Assembly: GCA_017533825.1 (NCBI GenBank)
Contig: JAFWIE010000007.1
Location: 62,001-126,000, forward strand
Source: Atopobiaceae bacterium
Lineage (GTDB): Bacteria; Actinomycetota; Coriobacteriia; Coriobacteriales; Atopobiaceae
Length of the DNA stretch: 64,000 bases
Reading direction: 5' to 3'
Shown: piece by piece, positions 17,134 to 26,167 of the stretch
How the letters are laid out: the number at the start of each line of letters is the position of its first letter
Numbering within the stretch: the stretch's first letter is position 1
The notes under the pieces: model-generated
Told to the model about the DNA's origin: nothing
The model's input: the letters and a program-made list of their open reading frames with translations, nothing else
Database searches by the model: none
Made by a program: the position numbers and the translations under genes

Positions 17134-17814
17134 CTATCTCAAGAACTCGTCGAGCGCGATGAGCCCCGCCTCAAGTCGCTCGGAGACGTGCTGCATGTGA
17201 TTGCCTGGTCCCAGCCGATACTCCACCTCGCAACCGTGCTCCTGTAGCGCCTCGACGCATTGCTCCATGCGGTCCTGCACCGTCTTCAAAATGGGTCGTG
17301 CGGCCCGGCGCTCCTTGGTGCCCAGGGAGAGAAAGGCGAATCGCCCCGCAAGGTCCAGCTTCAGTGATTGCAGATGCTCGACCCACCCCTCATACCACAC
17401 CGACCCCGAGAGGCACGCGCAGGCGTCGAAGAAGTCGCTGTGCGTCAACGCATACAATGCAAAGAGCCCGCCCAACGAGTAGCCGCACACGGAGCGCGAG
17501 CTGGGGCACAGACCTTCGGCAGATTCAATGGCGGGGGCGACCTCGCTCACAAGCTCCTCGAGTGTGGATGCGGCACACCCGCCAAACTCGCGCTCGCCTC
17601 GGTAGAGGCCTGCAGCCGGCCACGGCGTGAGGGCATCGTTCCAATTGGCAACCGGCACGGTCACGACGTTTGAGGCGAGCCGTTGCGCGAGGGAGGAAAG
17701 ACTTGCCTCATCGAAGGGGTGCTCGGGTGAGTCGACGACGTAGATGAGCGGCGCTCCATCCGATTCCGCTCGATAGACCTTGCGCGACGCGACGTCAATG
17801 AGCCCCTTCGTCAT
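17134..17814 (-). CDS. Putative esterase (alpha/beta hydrolase, IroE/Fes-like)
   Basis: A 226-residue alpha/beta hydrolase. The nucleophile elbow is GYSLGGLFALYA, with Ser at about 113, and a late GPGNHMQHV segment can supply the catalytic His. The layout, with YRGEREFGG in the N-terminal half, resembles the putative esterase group that includes enterobactin esterases and esterase D-like enzymes; the true substrate is unknown. There is no signal peptide, so it is probably cytoplasmic. It starts 2 bases after the stop of the upstream SpoIIE-type phosphatase gene and is almost certainly co-transcribed with it. Confidence 0.75.
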   Translation of the reverse strand: MTKGLIDVASRKVYRAESDGAPLIYVVDSPEHPFDEASLSSLAQRLASNVVTVPVANWNDALTPWPAAGLYRGEREFGGCAASTLEELVSEVAPAIESAEGLCPSSRSVCGYSLGGLFALYALTHSDFFDACACLSGSVWYEGWVEHLQSLKLDLAGRFAFLSLGTKERRAARPILKTVQDRMEQCVEALQEHGCEVEYRLGPGNHMQHVSERLEAGLIALDEFLR

Positions 17815-17816
17815 CG

Positions 17817-20666
17817 CTACCAGGTCTTCCTAAACGCAATCACGTTGCGGTCCTCATCGCGTACATAGGCGAAGTCATCCATATCCTTGATGGCGAGCGC
17901 GATGCCGACGCCAGCAAGGTCGTCTTCTTCGCTGGTGTGTTCGTATTTGAGGGGATTGAACTCGGGACTCCAGTCAGTGATGGACATGACGATTGAGTCT
18001 GGTCTGGCGTTGTATATGTACTCCAATTGAATGCGCGCGTCTTTCACCTTGCCCGCATAGCCATGCTGGACGGCGTTCGCAAAGAGCTCCTCAACGGTAA
18101 GATCGATTTGCCTTTGGACATGCGCGGGGCACCCAACCTGCGAAAGTTCATAGTGCATGCCGTGCAAGAGTTCCGCGAGCCCTTCCCGGGTGGCGGGAAC
18201 GGTTATGGAGCCCGAGACCTCAGGAGGTGCGCCGAACTCAAGGCAGAGCATCGTGATGTCGTCAGACTGCTCGGTACCCGCAGACCAGTTGTGCACTTCT
18301 TCGCGAAGGCTGCCGACGAGGATGTGCGGGTGCATGTTTGTGTGTGCGGCAAGGAACGCCTCGAGGCGATCGTTCCCGTATTCCTCGCCATCCGCGTTAA
18401 AGGCCTCGTTGACGCCGTCAGTGTAGAGTAGGAGCTCGTCTCCAGGTTCGAGCGTAATCGTTGACGTGCGGTACTTGGCTGTCTCGAAGGTGCCGAGGAA
18501 GAGGCCGCCCTTCTGCTTGAGCCACTGCCAAGCGCCCTGATGGCGCAGCAGGGGAGGGTTGTGTCCCGCATTGACGAAGGTGAGCTCTCCGGTGTCGTAA
18601 TCGAGCTTCGCTGCCCACACCGTCACGAACATGCCGGCGTCGTTGCCCTTGCAGAGGTTCCGGTTCGCGCTGTGGACCGCCTCGGCAAGGTCCATGCCGG
18701 ATGTTATGTAGTTGGAGAGCTCCGACTTTGCCGCCATCATGAAGAGTGATGCGGGAATGCCCTTGCCGCTCACGTCGGCGATGAGGAAGCCGAGCGTGTG
18801 GTCGTCAACGAGGAAGAAGTCGTAGAAGTCCCCGCCGACCTCGCGTGCCGCTTTCATCGAGGCATAGAGGTCGAAGGCATCGATGTCGGGGAAGGGAGGG
18901 AACGTGCGTGGGAGCGCCGATTCCTGAATGGCCTTCGCTGTAGCGAGGTCGCGCTCGATGCGTGCGCTCTCGGCGGCGATGGCATCGCGCAGGGCACCGA
19001 CGGTCGCGTTGATGTCGTCAGAGAGGGAAGAAAACTCCGTGCTCTTGCGCACGTCGACCTTCGCCTCGAGGTCGCCCGAGGTAATCTTGCCTAGCGTCCC
19101 ATTTACCTGCCATATGCTACTCACCACCACGCGTCGAATGAGGATGTAGACGGCAGCAAAGAGGGCGGCAAAGACGATGACCTCCATGAAGGATACGATG
19201 AGGACCGAGAGGTCGCGATTCTGTGTGGCCTCCTCGACGGGAAGCAGCGCAATTGCGCGGAAGCCCTCGACGGTCCTACAGATGGCATAGTAGTCCGTGC
19301 TTCTGAGGGCAGTGCGATACAGGTTGCCCTCATTGCCCTTCTCTGCATCGGCAAGTAGGTGCTCTGCGACCGATTCGTTTATGCGGACGTCGCTGCGCGT
19401 GCCCACCAAGGTACCGTCTTCGGTCAGCACGACGATGAATCCCGCATGGCCCACGTGGCGATTCGCAACGGAGAACCGAATCTTTTCGGAGACGTCAGCG
19501 ATGAAGTGCTCCCCGTCGTAGCCGACTTGTATGAAGCCATCCTCTATACGTACGCCCGCGTATTTGCGCGATTCGTTCTCGTCGATGGAGCTGGGTCGGT
19601 AGTTCTGAACGTAATAGCTGGACCGACCATGGGGAAGAAGGTCGAGGAAGGCGCGGGCCTGATCGCCCGAGTGCATGTCGAAGCCGACGTACCTTTTGTC
19701 GCTGCTGGAAACGATGATGCCGTCCTCGTCCACGACGTGAACCTCGCTTACATTGAGTTCGCTCGCCAATTGAACGAGTAACTTGTCGGTGGCGTCGTCG
19801 ACGCTGGGAACCACACGGGCCGCCCTTCGCGCGAGGGCGAGTATATTGGCCTCGGCGGTGTCTCGGATGTCTTCCTGCACGTCCCGGAGCTCGACGGTAA
19901 GCGTATCGGCAGCTTCGGTGTAGCTGACACTCTGCTGGAGTGTGAATGTAAATCCAACGGTCGAGATGAAGCCTACGACCACAACGCTCAGCAAGCCGCT
20001 CTGGATTACCTGCGAGATGTCCCTCATACTACTCTTGCGCCTGATGCTCTGCCCGCTTGCAAGTGCGATGGCGGCACCGGCCAAGGCGACGCCAATTGCG
20101 TTGCAAGAAATCATGGGCAGTGAGCAAGCCTGCGCGACGAGGAAGGCGTGGGTGCCGTTGTCCAAGTTCGTCACAAAGACGAGAAGCAGATGCAGTACCT
20201 CCGCCACGGCGCCCACGGCAAGCGCGAACGGCCAACTCGGCCTACGGTCGTCAAAGAGCAGGCGGTTGAGTGCGGCTGCGTAGAAACCTGCAAAGATGGT
20301 CGCGACGCTGCAAGCTACGCGCGTGAACATGCCGCGCCCCCAGAGCGCGGCAAACCATCGCTCGACGCCGCCGATTATTCCGGCAATGATGCCTGCCGGA
20401 CTGCCGAAGTAGAGGCCGGCAACCAGCGGCGCCGCATCGCGGACGTTCATGGTAGCGTCGTGTGTCTTGATGCCAAACTCGGTGCCAAAGATGGCGATGG
20501 TACCAAACACGATGCCGTACAAGACCTGCTTTTGGAGATACGTCATGCGAGCGAGTGGTTCGCGATCGGCAATGCGAGTGAGCACGATGCCCGCTAGGGC
20601 GGGTAGAATGGTCGCAAATGCGAAGTGCGCAACGATGCCGAGTTGATATGTGAAGAACACGCGCAT
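17817..20666 (-). CDS. Membrane sensor with SpoIIE (PP2C) phosphatase and RsbW-like ATPase domains
   Basis: A 949-residue signalling protein. An N-terminal 5TMR-LYT-like membrane region (about 1-205, with NVRDAAPLVAGLYFGSP) is followed by a membrane helix and an extracytoplasmic sensor region (about 240-490). Next come another helix, a HAMP-like linker, and a SpoIIE/PP2C phosphatase domain (about 590-790) with GGDFYDFF, DVSGKGIP and SDDIT metal-binding motifs. The C-terminal GHKL ATPase domain has N-box VEELFANAVQHGY; its G1 box is DWSPEF rather than DxGxxF. Such proteins usually switch anti-sigma factor antagonists by dephosphorylation; the partner is not in this window. A paralogue lies at 55369-58095. 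Confidence 0.9.
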   Translation of the reverse strand: MRVFFTYQLGIVAHFAFATILPALAGIVLTRIADREPLARMTYLQKQVLYGIVFGTIAIFGTEFGIKTHDATMNVRDAAPLVAGLYFGSPAGIIAGIIGGVERWFAALWGRGMFTRVACSVATIFAGFYAAALNRLLFDDRRPSWPFALAVGAVAEVLHLLLVFVTNLDNGTHAFLVAQACSLPMISCNAIGVALAGAAIALASGQSIRRKSSMRDISQVIQSGLLSVVVVGFISTVGFTFTLQQSVSYTEAADTLTVELRDVQEDIRDTAEANILALARRAARVVPSVDDATDKLLVQLASELNVSEVHVVDEDGIIVSSSDKRYVGFDMHSGDQARAFLDLLPHGRSSYYVQNYRPSSIDENESRKYAGVRIEDGFIQVGYDGEHFIADVSEKIRFSVANRHVGHAGFIVVLTEDGTLVGTRSDVRINESVAEHLLADAEKGNEGNLYRTALRSTDYYAICRTVEGFRAIALLPVEEATQNRDLSVLIVSFMEVIVFAALFAAVYILIRRVVVSSIWQVNGTLGKITSGDLEAKVDVRKSTEFSSLSDDINATVGALRDAIAAESARIERDLATAKAIQESALPRTFPPFPDIDAFDLYASMKAAREVGGDFYDFFLVDDHTLGFLIADVSGKGIPASLFMMAAKSELSNYITSGMDLAEAVHSANRNLCKGNDAGMFVTVWAAKLDYDTGELTFVNAGHNPPLLRHQGAWQWLKQKGGLFLGTFETAKYRTSTITLEPGDELLLYTDGVNEAFNADGEEYGNDRLEAFLAAHTNMHPHILVGSLREEVHNWSAGTEQSDDITMLCLEFGAPPEVSGSITVPATREGLAELLHGMHYELSQVGCPAHVQRQIDLTVEELFANAVQHGYAGKVKDARIQLEYIYNARPDSIVMSITDWSPEFNPLKYEHTSEEDDLAGVGIALAIKDMDDFAYVRDEDRNVIAFRKTW

Positions 20667-20896
20667 CTCCTATCAGCGTTTGGACTGCGTGTAATGGTCA
20701 TGTGCCGAATTGTAAATCGTAGTAAGTATACGCCTGTTTCCCACGCCACTACGGTACCCACAGGGGAACATCCCTCAAGGCTTTGGGCGATGACGTTATG
20801 TAAATATCTGGATACGAGAACACCCACCTTTGTGTATTCTCGCCCATACTGATGCAATCTTGCCCATACAAGCAGAGGCATTCCAAAGGGGGAATT
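20667..20896. promoter_or_regulatory. Divergent promoter region with hairpin and repeated 8-mer
   Basis: Between the phosphatase gene and the transporter operon lie a hairpin (CGAGAACAC at 20815-20823 with GTGTATTCTCG at 20832-20842) and two copies of GCCCATAC (20842-20849 and 20862-20869). The copies are 20 bases apart, about two helical turns, which could be an operator for the transporter operon. No regulator can be named. Confidence 0.4.
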
Positions 20897-21802
20897 ATGA
20901 AGAAACTGAAGAACACGTGGCTGTTCGCTGGTCTTGCCTTCCTGTGTGCGCTGAGTCTGGTGCTCGTGGGTTGTGGCGGTTCCGGCAGCACGACAGAAGA
21001 TGCGACCACCTCTGAGGTCGCTGATGAGGCCGCCGCGGAAGAGGGTGCAACGACTGAGGAGACCGTTCCCACTAGTGAGGCCGCCGCAGACTACACCACC
21101 GTCGAGGAGGGCAAGCTCATCGTTGCCTCCGACCTCGACTTCCCGCCGCTCGACTCCTTCGAGGGCGGCAAGGCGCAGGGCTTCGACGTGGAGCTCTCCG
21201 AGGCCATCGCCGAGAAGCTCGGTCTCGAGTGCGAGTATCTGCCCCCCATGGACTTCGATGCCATCATCCCGCTGATTCAGCAGGGTGGCAAGGCCGACAT
21301 CGGTAACTCCGCCTTCTCCATCACGGACGAGCGCAAGGAGCAGATCGACTTCACCAACGCATATCTTGACTCCAACCTCGGCGTTGCCGTCAAGAAGGAT
21401 AGCGGCATTGCAGGTGATGAAGCGGCCGTCATCGCGGCGCTCAATGACTCCGACAAGACCGTCGCCGTGCAGGCGGGCACCACCGGTGAGGCATGGGCGC
21501 GGGAGAACCTCTCCGAGGCATCCATCGTGCCACTTGCGTCGGTCACCGTGTGCATGACCGGCGTCTCCACTGGCAAGTACGATGCCTTCTGCGCCGACCT
21601 TCCCGTGATTGGCCACCAGTGCACCGTGTCGTTCACCGACTGCGAGATTGCCCTCGAGATCCCGACCGGTGAGCAGTACGGCATCGTTGTCTCCAAGGAC
21701 AACCCCGGCCTGACCGCTGCCATCAACGATGCGCTTGCGGAGCTGGAGTCCGACGGTACCATGGCGAAGCTGCAGGAGAAGTGGTTTGGCACGACGAACT
21801 AG
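20897..21802 (+). CDS. Amino-acid ABC transporter substrate-binding lipoprotein (first)
   Basis: A 301-residue periplasmic-binding-type protein (family 3, polar amino acids). Its lipoprotein signal peptide ends in a VLVGCG lipobox (Cys at about 25). A linker rich in Glu, Ala and Thr precedes the binding domain, which begins TVEEGKLIVASDLDFPP and contains GFDVELSEAIAEKLG and GGKADIGNSAFSITDERK, the usual ligand-cleft segments. The specific amino acid cannot be read. AAAGGGGG precedes the ATG at 20897. It is followed after 99 bases by a paralogous binding-protein gene. Confidence 0.92.
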   Translation: MKKLKNTWLFAGLAFLCALSLVLVGCGGSGSTTEDATTSEVADEAAAEEGATTEETVPTSEAAADYTTVEEGKLIVASDLDFPPLDSFEGGKAQGFDVELSEAIAEKLGLECEYLPPMDFDAIIPLIQQGGKADIGNSAFSITDERKEQIDFTNAYLDSNLGVAVKKDSGIAGDEAAVIAALNDSDKTVAVQAGTTGEAWARENLSEASIVPLASVTVCMTGVSTGKYDAFCADLPVIGHQCTVSFTDCEIALEIPTGEQYGIVVSKDNPGLTAAINDALAELESDGTMAKLQEKWFGTTN

Positions 21803-21832
21803 TCGTCACGTGCTAGCATAGAACGGATGTCA

Positions 21833-21851
21833 GGGCGGGCCTTGCCCGCCC
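21833..21851 (+). terminator. Hairpin between the two binding-protein genes
   Basis: A perfect 8-bp GC stem (GGGCGGGC / GCCCGCCC) with a 3-base loop and no T-run. It may stabilise the upstream mRNA segment or partly terminate transcription, which would favour the first binding protein. Confidence 0.5.
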
Positions 21852-21901
21852 ACTTGCCATATTGAGGGGACATGGGTCCCGCTCATCGAAAGGAGCATAT
21901 C

Positions 21902-22774
21902 ATGAGCCAGATTTCTCGTCGTCAGTTCCTGCAGGGCGGCACGCTCTTCGCCGGGACGCTCGCGCTTACCGCATGTGGTGGCGGAGCGAACGAGGATGCG
22001 ACGTCGACGCAGGTCGCCGACGAGGCGGCCGCTGGGGAGGGCGCCACGGCTGACGAGGCCGTTGCCACCACCGACTACACCACCGTCGAGGAGGGCAAGC
22101 TTACCTGCATCTCCAACCTCTTCTTCCCGCCGTTCGAGTCGATGAACGAGTCGACGGGCGAGCCTGAGGGCTTCGACATTGATGTCTCCAAGTCGCTTGC
22201 GGAGCACATGGGCCTCGAGGTCAACTGGCTTCCCAGCCAGGACTTCGACACGCTCGTTCCCACCATCAAGAATGGCGGCAAGGCTGACGTGGCCATCGCT
22301 GGCATGACCATCACCGACAAGCGCAAGGAAGAGGTCGACATGTCCGACCCCTACGTCGACTCCAACCAGTCGATCGTCATTAAGTCGGGCACGGACGAGA
22401 CCGCCGAGACCCTCGACGATGCCGAGAAGGTCATCGCCGTCCAGAGTGGCACCACGGGCCAGGAGTGGGCGCAGGAGAATCTGCCCAACGCCACTATCAA
22501 GCCGCTCTCCACGATCATCGAGGCCATGAGTGGCGTCCAGACGGGTCTGTACAATGCCGTCGTCTGCGACCTGCCGGTCTCCAAGTACCAGATTAAGACG
22601 TCCTACACCGACCTCGAGATCATCGAGGAGATCCCGACCGGCGAGCAGTACGGCATCGCTGTCTCGAAGGATAACCCCGGCCTGCTTGAGGCCGTCAATT
22701 CGGCGCTCGCCGCCATGGAGTCGGATGGCAGCATGGATGCCATCGAGGCCGAGTGGTTCGGCTCCGCGCTCTAA
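21902..22774 (+). CDS. Amino-acid ABC transporter substrate-binding lipoprotein (second)
   Basis: A 290-residue family 3 binding protein, clearly a paralogue of the gene before it (same TTVEEGKL start of the mature domain, same EIPTGEQYGI and SKDNPGL segments). Its signal peptide begins with SRRQFL and ends in LTAC, so it carries a twin-arginine-like pair together with a lipobox; Tat export is possible but not shown. Key segments are GFDIDVSKSLAEHMG and GGKADVAIAGMTITDKR. AAAGGAG lies 8 bases before the ATG at 21902. Two binding proteins sharing one permease would widen the substrate range. Confidence 0.92.
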   Translation: MSQISRRQFLQGGTLFAGTLALTACGGGANEDATSTQVADEAAAGEGATADEAVATTDYTTVEEGKLTCISNLFFPPFESMNESTGEPEGFDIDVSKSLAEHMGLEVNWLPSQDFDTLVPTIKNGGKADVAIAGMTITDKRKEEVDMSDPYVDSNQSIVIKSGTDETAETLDDAEKVIAVQSGTTGQEWAQENLPNATIKPLSTIIEAMSGVQTGLYNAVVCDLPVSKYQIKTSYTDLEIIEEIPTGEQYGIAVSKDNPGLLEAVNSALAAMESDGSMDAIEAEWFGSAL

Positions 22775-22807
22775 AGTCTCGTACTGCCCACACGGGCATT
22801 TGGTAAC

Positions 22808-22854
22808 GGCTGCGAGACGTCCGGCATCGCTGGGGTCTCGCAGCCTTGCGTTCT
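22808..22854 (+). terminator. Attenuator-like hairpin before the permease gene
   Basis: An 11-bp perfect stem (GGCTGCGAGAC at 22808-22818 with its complement at 22835-22845) is followed by TTGCGTTCT. Its place within the operon suggests partial termination, so that binding proteins exceed permease. Confidence 0.6.
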
Positions 22855-22868
22855 AGGAAGGAAGGGAT

Positions 22869-24272
22869 ATGGGTCAAACCTGGAGGTATCGCGGGAAGCG
22901 ATTCGCGATCGCGCTCTGTGCGCTCGCGTGCGCACTAGCGATTCTCGTGCCGACGACCGCCTTTGGCCTCACCACCAACAAAGCGACCGCGCGACCCAAC
23001 GAGGATGGCGGCTCGAGCGTCATTGGTGGTCTGCCGACGCGTCTCACTTGGGAAGGCACGGTAGGCACGGGCGAGAAGGTCACCTCCGTAACGCTCATGT
23101 TGCCCGAAGGTGGCTCGTTCGATGGATCGACGACTAAAGTGACGGTACTGGAGGGACTCTCGCGCGCCAAGCTCGATGGTGAGGTGAAGGTCGAAGGCAC
23201 GAGCCTCATAGTTGCCTTCTCCGAGCCTGCGACCGAGGGACTGCTGCTGCGACTTGAGGTCGAGAACATGCACTTTCCGCCGGATGGAGGCGACGTCGCC
23301 ATAAAGGGCTCGTATGTCAACCAGAGCGGAGAGCAGGAGCTGGAGGAGTCCAAGCCCATCAAGACCATCGCGAACACGCCGCTGCAGGCTCTGCTCGCGT
23401 CGCTTGACGCCAATCCCGTCGTTGAGGCATGGAACTCAAGTCCGTTCCTCGGCATGTTCTTCAAGCCTCAGCTTCTGGTGACGGCGTTCGCGACGCTCAT
23501 CCCCGGCTGGCTGCTCTGCCTGGCCATCGTATGCATCGCCTACCCGTTCGCCATCATCTTGGGCCTTATCTTCGCCCTCATGAAGATCTCGCGCCGCCGC
23601 CTCATCCGTGCCATCGCAATCGTGTACGTCAACGTCTTGCGTGGCACGCCACTTTTCTTGCAGATTTACATCATGTTCTTTGGCCTACCCATGATGAACA
23701 TCAACATCGACAACAACGTGCTTGGTGTCATCGTCATCGCGATCAACGCCTCTGCCTACCTGGCCGAAATCTTCCGTGCGGGCATCGAATCGATTCCGCC
23801 CGGACAATACGAGGCTGCTTCGAGTCTTGGCATGAGCCACATGATGACGATGGTCAACATCATCCTCCCGCAGACCATTCGTCGCGTCATTCCCACGGTG
23901 ACGAGCGACTTCATTACGTCTTACAAAGACACGTCCCTGCTCTCGAGCGTTGGCGTCATGGAGCTCATGATGTTCGCGAAGAACCTCACGTCGGTCTCGG
24001 GCAACATGACTCCCTACGTCGCTGCGGCCATCTTCTACCTCATCGTCACGTTGCCACTCATCAAGGGCGTGACCATCATCGAGAAGCGCATGGCCCGTTC
24101 CGAACGGGGAGGTGGCCCGCGCCCCAAGGTCAAGGCCAAGTCGGCGGATGCTGCTGCGGGTGGCCAGGACGAGATGGGTACGGAGCCCTCGCTCATCGAG
24201 GCCCTGAGCGCCCCATTCCGTCCGGCAAGCACCGACATTGCAGGCATGGGAGGTGTCGCGGATGTTCAATAA
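22869..24272 (+). CDS. Amino-acid ABC transporter permease with an extra extracytoplasmic domain
   Basis: A 467-residue membrane protein. The C-terminal half (about 200-430) is a normal HisM-type permease with the EAA loop [21 protein letters not shown] and family segments such as [13 protein letters not shown]. The first 200 residues are unusual. A cleavable-looking signal or first helix (ending about PTTAFG) is followed by a beta-rich domain of about 150 residues (for example [15 protein letters not shown] and [15 protein letters not shown]) that should lie outside the membrane. The C-terminus adds a charged cytoplasmic tail. The ATG follows GGAAGGAAGGG. The ATPase gene overlaps its 3' end by 11 bases. 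Confidence 0.88.
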   Translation: MGQTWRYRGKRFAIALCALACALAILVPTTAFGLTTNKATARPNEDGGSSVIGGLPTRLTWEGTVGTGEKVTSVTLMLPEGGSFDGSTTKVTVLEGLSRAKLDGEVKVEGTSLIVAFSEPATEGLLLRLEVENMHFPPDGGDVAIKGSYVNQSGEQELEESKPIKTIANTPLQALLASLDANPVVEAWNSSPFLGMFFKPQLLVTAFATLIPGWLLCLAIVCIAYPFAIILGLIFALMKISRRRLIRAIAIVYVNVLRGTPLFLQIYIMFFGLPMMNINIDNNVLGVIVIAINASAYLAEIFRAGIESIPPGQYEAASSLGMSHMMTMVNIILPQTIRRVIPTVTSDFITSYKDTSLLSSVGVMELMMFAKNLTSVSGNMTPYVAAAIFYLIVTLPLIKGVTIIEKRMARSERGGGPRPKVKAKSADAAAGGQDEMGTEPSLIEALSAPFRPASTDIAGMGGVADVQ

Positions 24273-25143
24273 GGCTAATGCTTTGCGGGGATCTGGTGCC
24301 GAGGCGCATCGCGTGCCGCCGGCACTCGACGCCACCGAAGCTGCCCTGCAGGCCCACGAGCGCGATAAGATACTCACCAAGCACCACTTCGCGCCTGAGG
24401 AGCACCCTTGTGTGCGCATCGAGCATCTGATGAAGACCTTCGACGGCGAGACGCAGGTCCTTACCGACGTCAACCTCACGGTGTGGCCTGGCGAGGTCGT
24501 GTGTGTGTTGGGACCGTCCGGCTCCGGCAAGTCCACGATGCTTCGTTGCATCAACTTGCTCGAGACGCCAACGGCCGGTCACATCCTCATCGAGGACCAC
24601 GAGATCACCGGACATCTCCCGACCAAGGAAGTCAACAAGTTGCGCCAGAACCTGGGCATGGTGTTCCAGAGCTTCAACCTCTTCCCGCACCTCACGGCCA
24701 AGGGCAACGTGATGATCGGCCAGACGAAGGTACTCAAGAAGAGCAAGGAGGAGGCGGAAGCTGAGGCGCTCAAGCAGCTTGAGGCTGTCGGTCTGCTCGA
24801 TCGCGCCGACTTCAAGCCGGCACAGCTCTCCGGCGGACAGCAGCAGCGCGTGGCCATTGCGCGCGCCGTTGCCATGCATCCCGACATTCTGCTCTTTGAC
24901 GAGCCGACGTCGGCACTTGACCCCGAGCTCGTTCGTGGCGTTCTTGACGTCATGCGTGACCTTGCGGAGAATGGCGGCATGACCATGATCGTGGTTACGC
25001 ACGAGATGGGCTTCGCGCGTGAGGTTGCCGACCGCGTGGTATTCATGGAAGGTGGCGTCGTCGTCGAGCAGGGAAAGCCTGACGACGTCTTCGACCGTCC
25101 GCAGAACGAGCGAACGGCCCAGTTCCTCGGCAGCATCGGCTAG
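24262..25143 (+). CDS. Amino-acid ABC transporter ATP-binding protein
   Basis: A 293-residue ATPase that drives the preceding permease. Walker A is GPSGSGKST, the Q-loop is FQSFNLFPH, the signature is LSGGQQQR, and Walker B is [14 protein letters not shown], followed by the His switch VVTHEMGFA. The first 50 residues (up to [11 protein letters not shown]) are an extension not found in most GlnQ-type proteins. The ATG at 24262 lies inside the permease gene and follows GGGAGGTG, so translation is probably coupled; a shorter start without the extension has no visible ribosome site. Confidence 0.93.
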   Translation: MFNKANALRGSGAEAHRVPPALDATEAALQAHERDKILTKHHFAPEEHPCVRIEHLMKTFDGETQVLTDVNLTVWPGEVVCVLGPSGSGKSTMLRCINLLETPTAGHILIEDHEITGHLPTKEVNKLRQNLGMVFQSFNLFPHLTAKGNVMIGQTKVLKKSKEEAEAEALKQLEAVGLLDRADFKPAQLSGGQQQRVAIARAVAMHPDILLFDEPTSALDPELVRGVLDVMRDLAENGGMTMIVVTHEMGFAREVADRVVFMEGGVVVEQGKPDDVFDRPQNERTAQFLGSIG

Positions 25144-25146
25144 TCA

Positions 25147-25224
25147 GGGTCCAAAGGGTCCAAAAGGTATCCAGGGGGTCCATATCGGGGGGGTTAGCCC
25201 TCCGATATGGACCCCTTGGACCCT
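25147..25224 (+). terminator. Large stem-loop after the ABC transporter operon
   Basis: A 14-bp perfect stem (25175-25188 with 25202-25215, carrying GGGGTCCATATCGG) has a 13-base loop. Outside it, AGGGTCCAA occurs twice (from 25147 and again about 8 bases on) and can pair with TTGGACCCT at 25216-25224. There is no T-run. Confidence 0.6.
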
Positions 25225-25336
25225 CCAATCTCAAGTTAACAACGTGAAATATCCCAAATTGGGACTGAAAACGCAATTCTGTGGTACCATGCACGAGGTG
25301 TTTCCGAGATGTTACCGTAGACTTGAGAGCTGCCCC

Positions 25337-26011
25337 ATGCACCATAAGAACATATTGCTTATTGCGCGATCAACTCGTCATCACGACCGCATGCGCGAAC
25401 TGTCGCACGTGCTGGATGTCTCCATCGCACTTGCCTTCCCCGACACCTTCTCGCAGGCCATTTCCTCTGGTCATGAATTTGACCTCGTCATTCTCGACGC
25501 GCTCGGGCTCGACGAGTCGACGCTCAACGCCGTCGACGCCTATGTGGCCGAGAATGGCTTCATTCCCACGCTCGTCGTGCAGGATGTCGATAAGCTCGCG
25601 AACCTACGGATGCCCGTCCAGGGGCGCAACGACTTCATCCTCTCGTCCGCTGGGGCCGCGGAGTTCGAGATGCGTTGCAAGCTCTTGCTGTGGCCCGGCG
25701 AGGAGAGCGCTCCGGCAGACATCGTCACCGTGGACAACATGACGATCAATCTGGCCACGTATCAGGTCTACATCGACGACGAACCGGTGGATCTCACCCT
25801 CATGGAGTATTCGCTGCTGTCATTCCTTGCCACGCATCCCTCGCGTGCCTATTCGCGTGAGACGCTGCTTCATCGCGTGTGGGGCTTCGAGTACTGTGGT
25901 GGCACGCGCACGGTAGACGTTCACATTCGTCGCGTGCGCTCGAAGGTGGGCCCGCAGGTGGCTGCGCACATCGTGACGGTGCGTGGTGTCGGGTATCTCT
26001 TCAAGCTGTAG
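25337..26011 (+). CDS. Atypical OmpR-family response regulator
   Basis: A 224-residue DNA-binding protein with an N-terminal receiver-like domain (about 1-115) and a C-terminal winged helix (about 130-224; LMEYSLLSFLATHPSRAYSR split before ETLLHRVWGFE, then RTVDVHIRRVRSKVG). Asp54 occupies the phosphorylation position in VILDALG, but the acidic pair normally found after the first strand is replaced by Ala-Arg-Ser (LLIARST). It may therefore act without classical phosphorylation, like GlnR-type orphan regulators of actinobacteria. No histidine kinase gene is adjacent. An ATG at 25289 in the same frame is an alternative start. Regulation of the transporter operon is only a guess from position. 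Confidence 0.8.
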   Translation: MHHKNILLIARSTRHHDRMRELSHVLDVSIALAFPDTFSQAISSGHEFDLVILDALGLDESTLNAVDAYVAENGFIPTLVVQDVDKLANLRMPVQGRNDFILSSAGAAEFEMRCKLLLWPGEESAPADIVTVDNMTINLATYQVYIDDEPVDLTLMEYSLLSFLATHPSRAYSRETLLHRVWGFEYCGGTRTVDVHIRRVRSKVGPQVAAHIVTVRGVGYLFKL

Positions 26012-26167
26012 AGTGTGCTCTGGCGAGGCAATACCATTTAAGACAACCAAAAGGCTTGTTTCTCCGATGTGAACGTTCTCGAAATGTGTGTGAGGATGTC
26101 GAGTTGGGGGTACATTCTCTCCGTTGGACTTTCTCTGCACGTGCAGGGCATCGAGAGGTGAGGCTTC

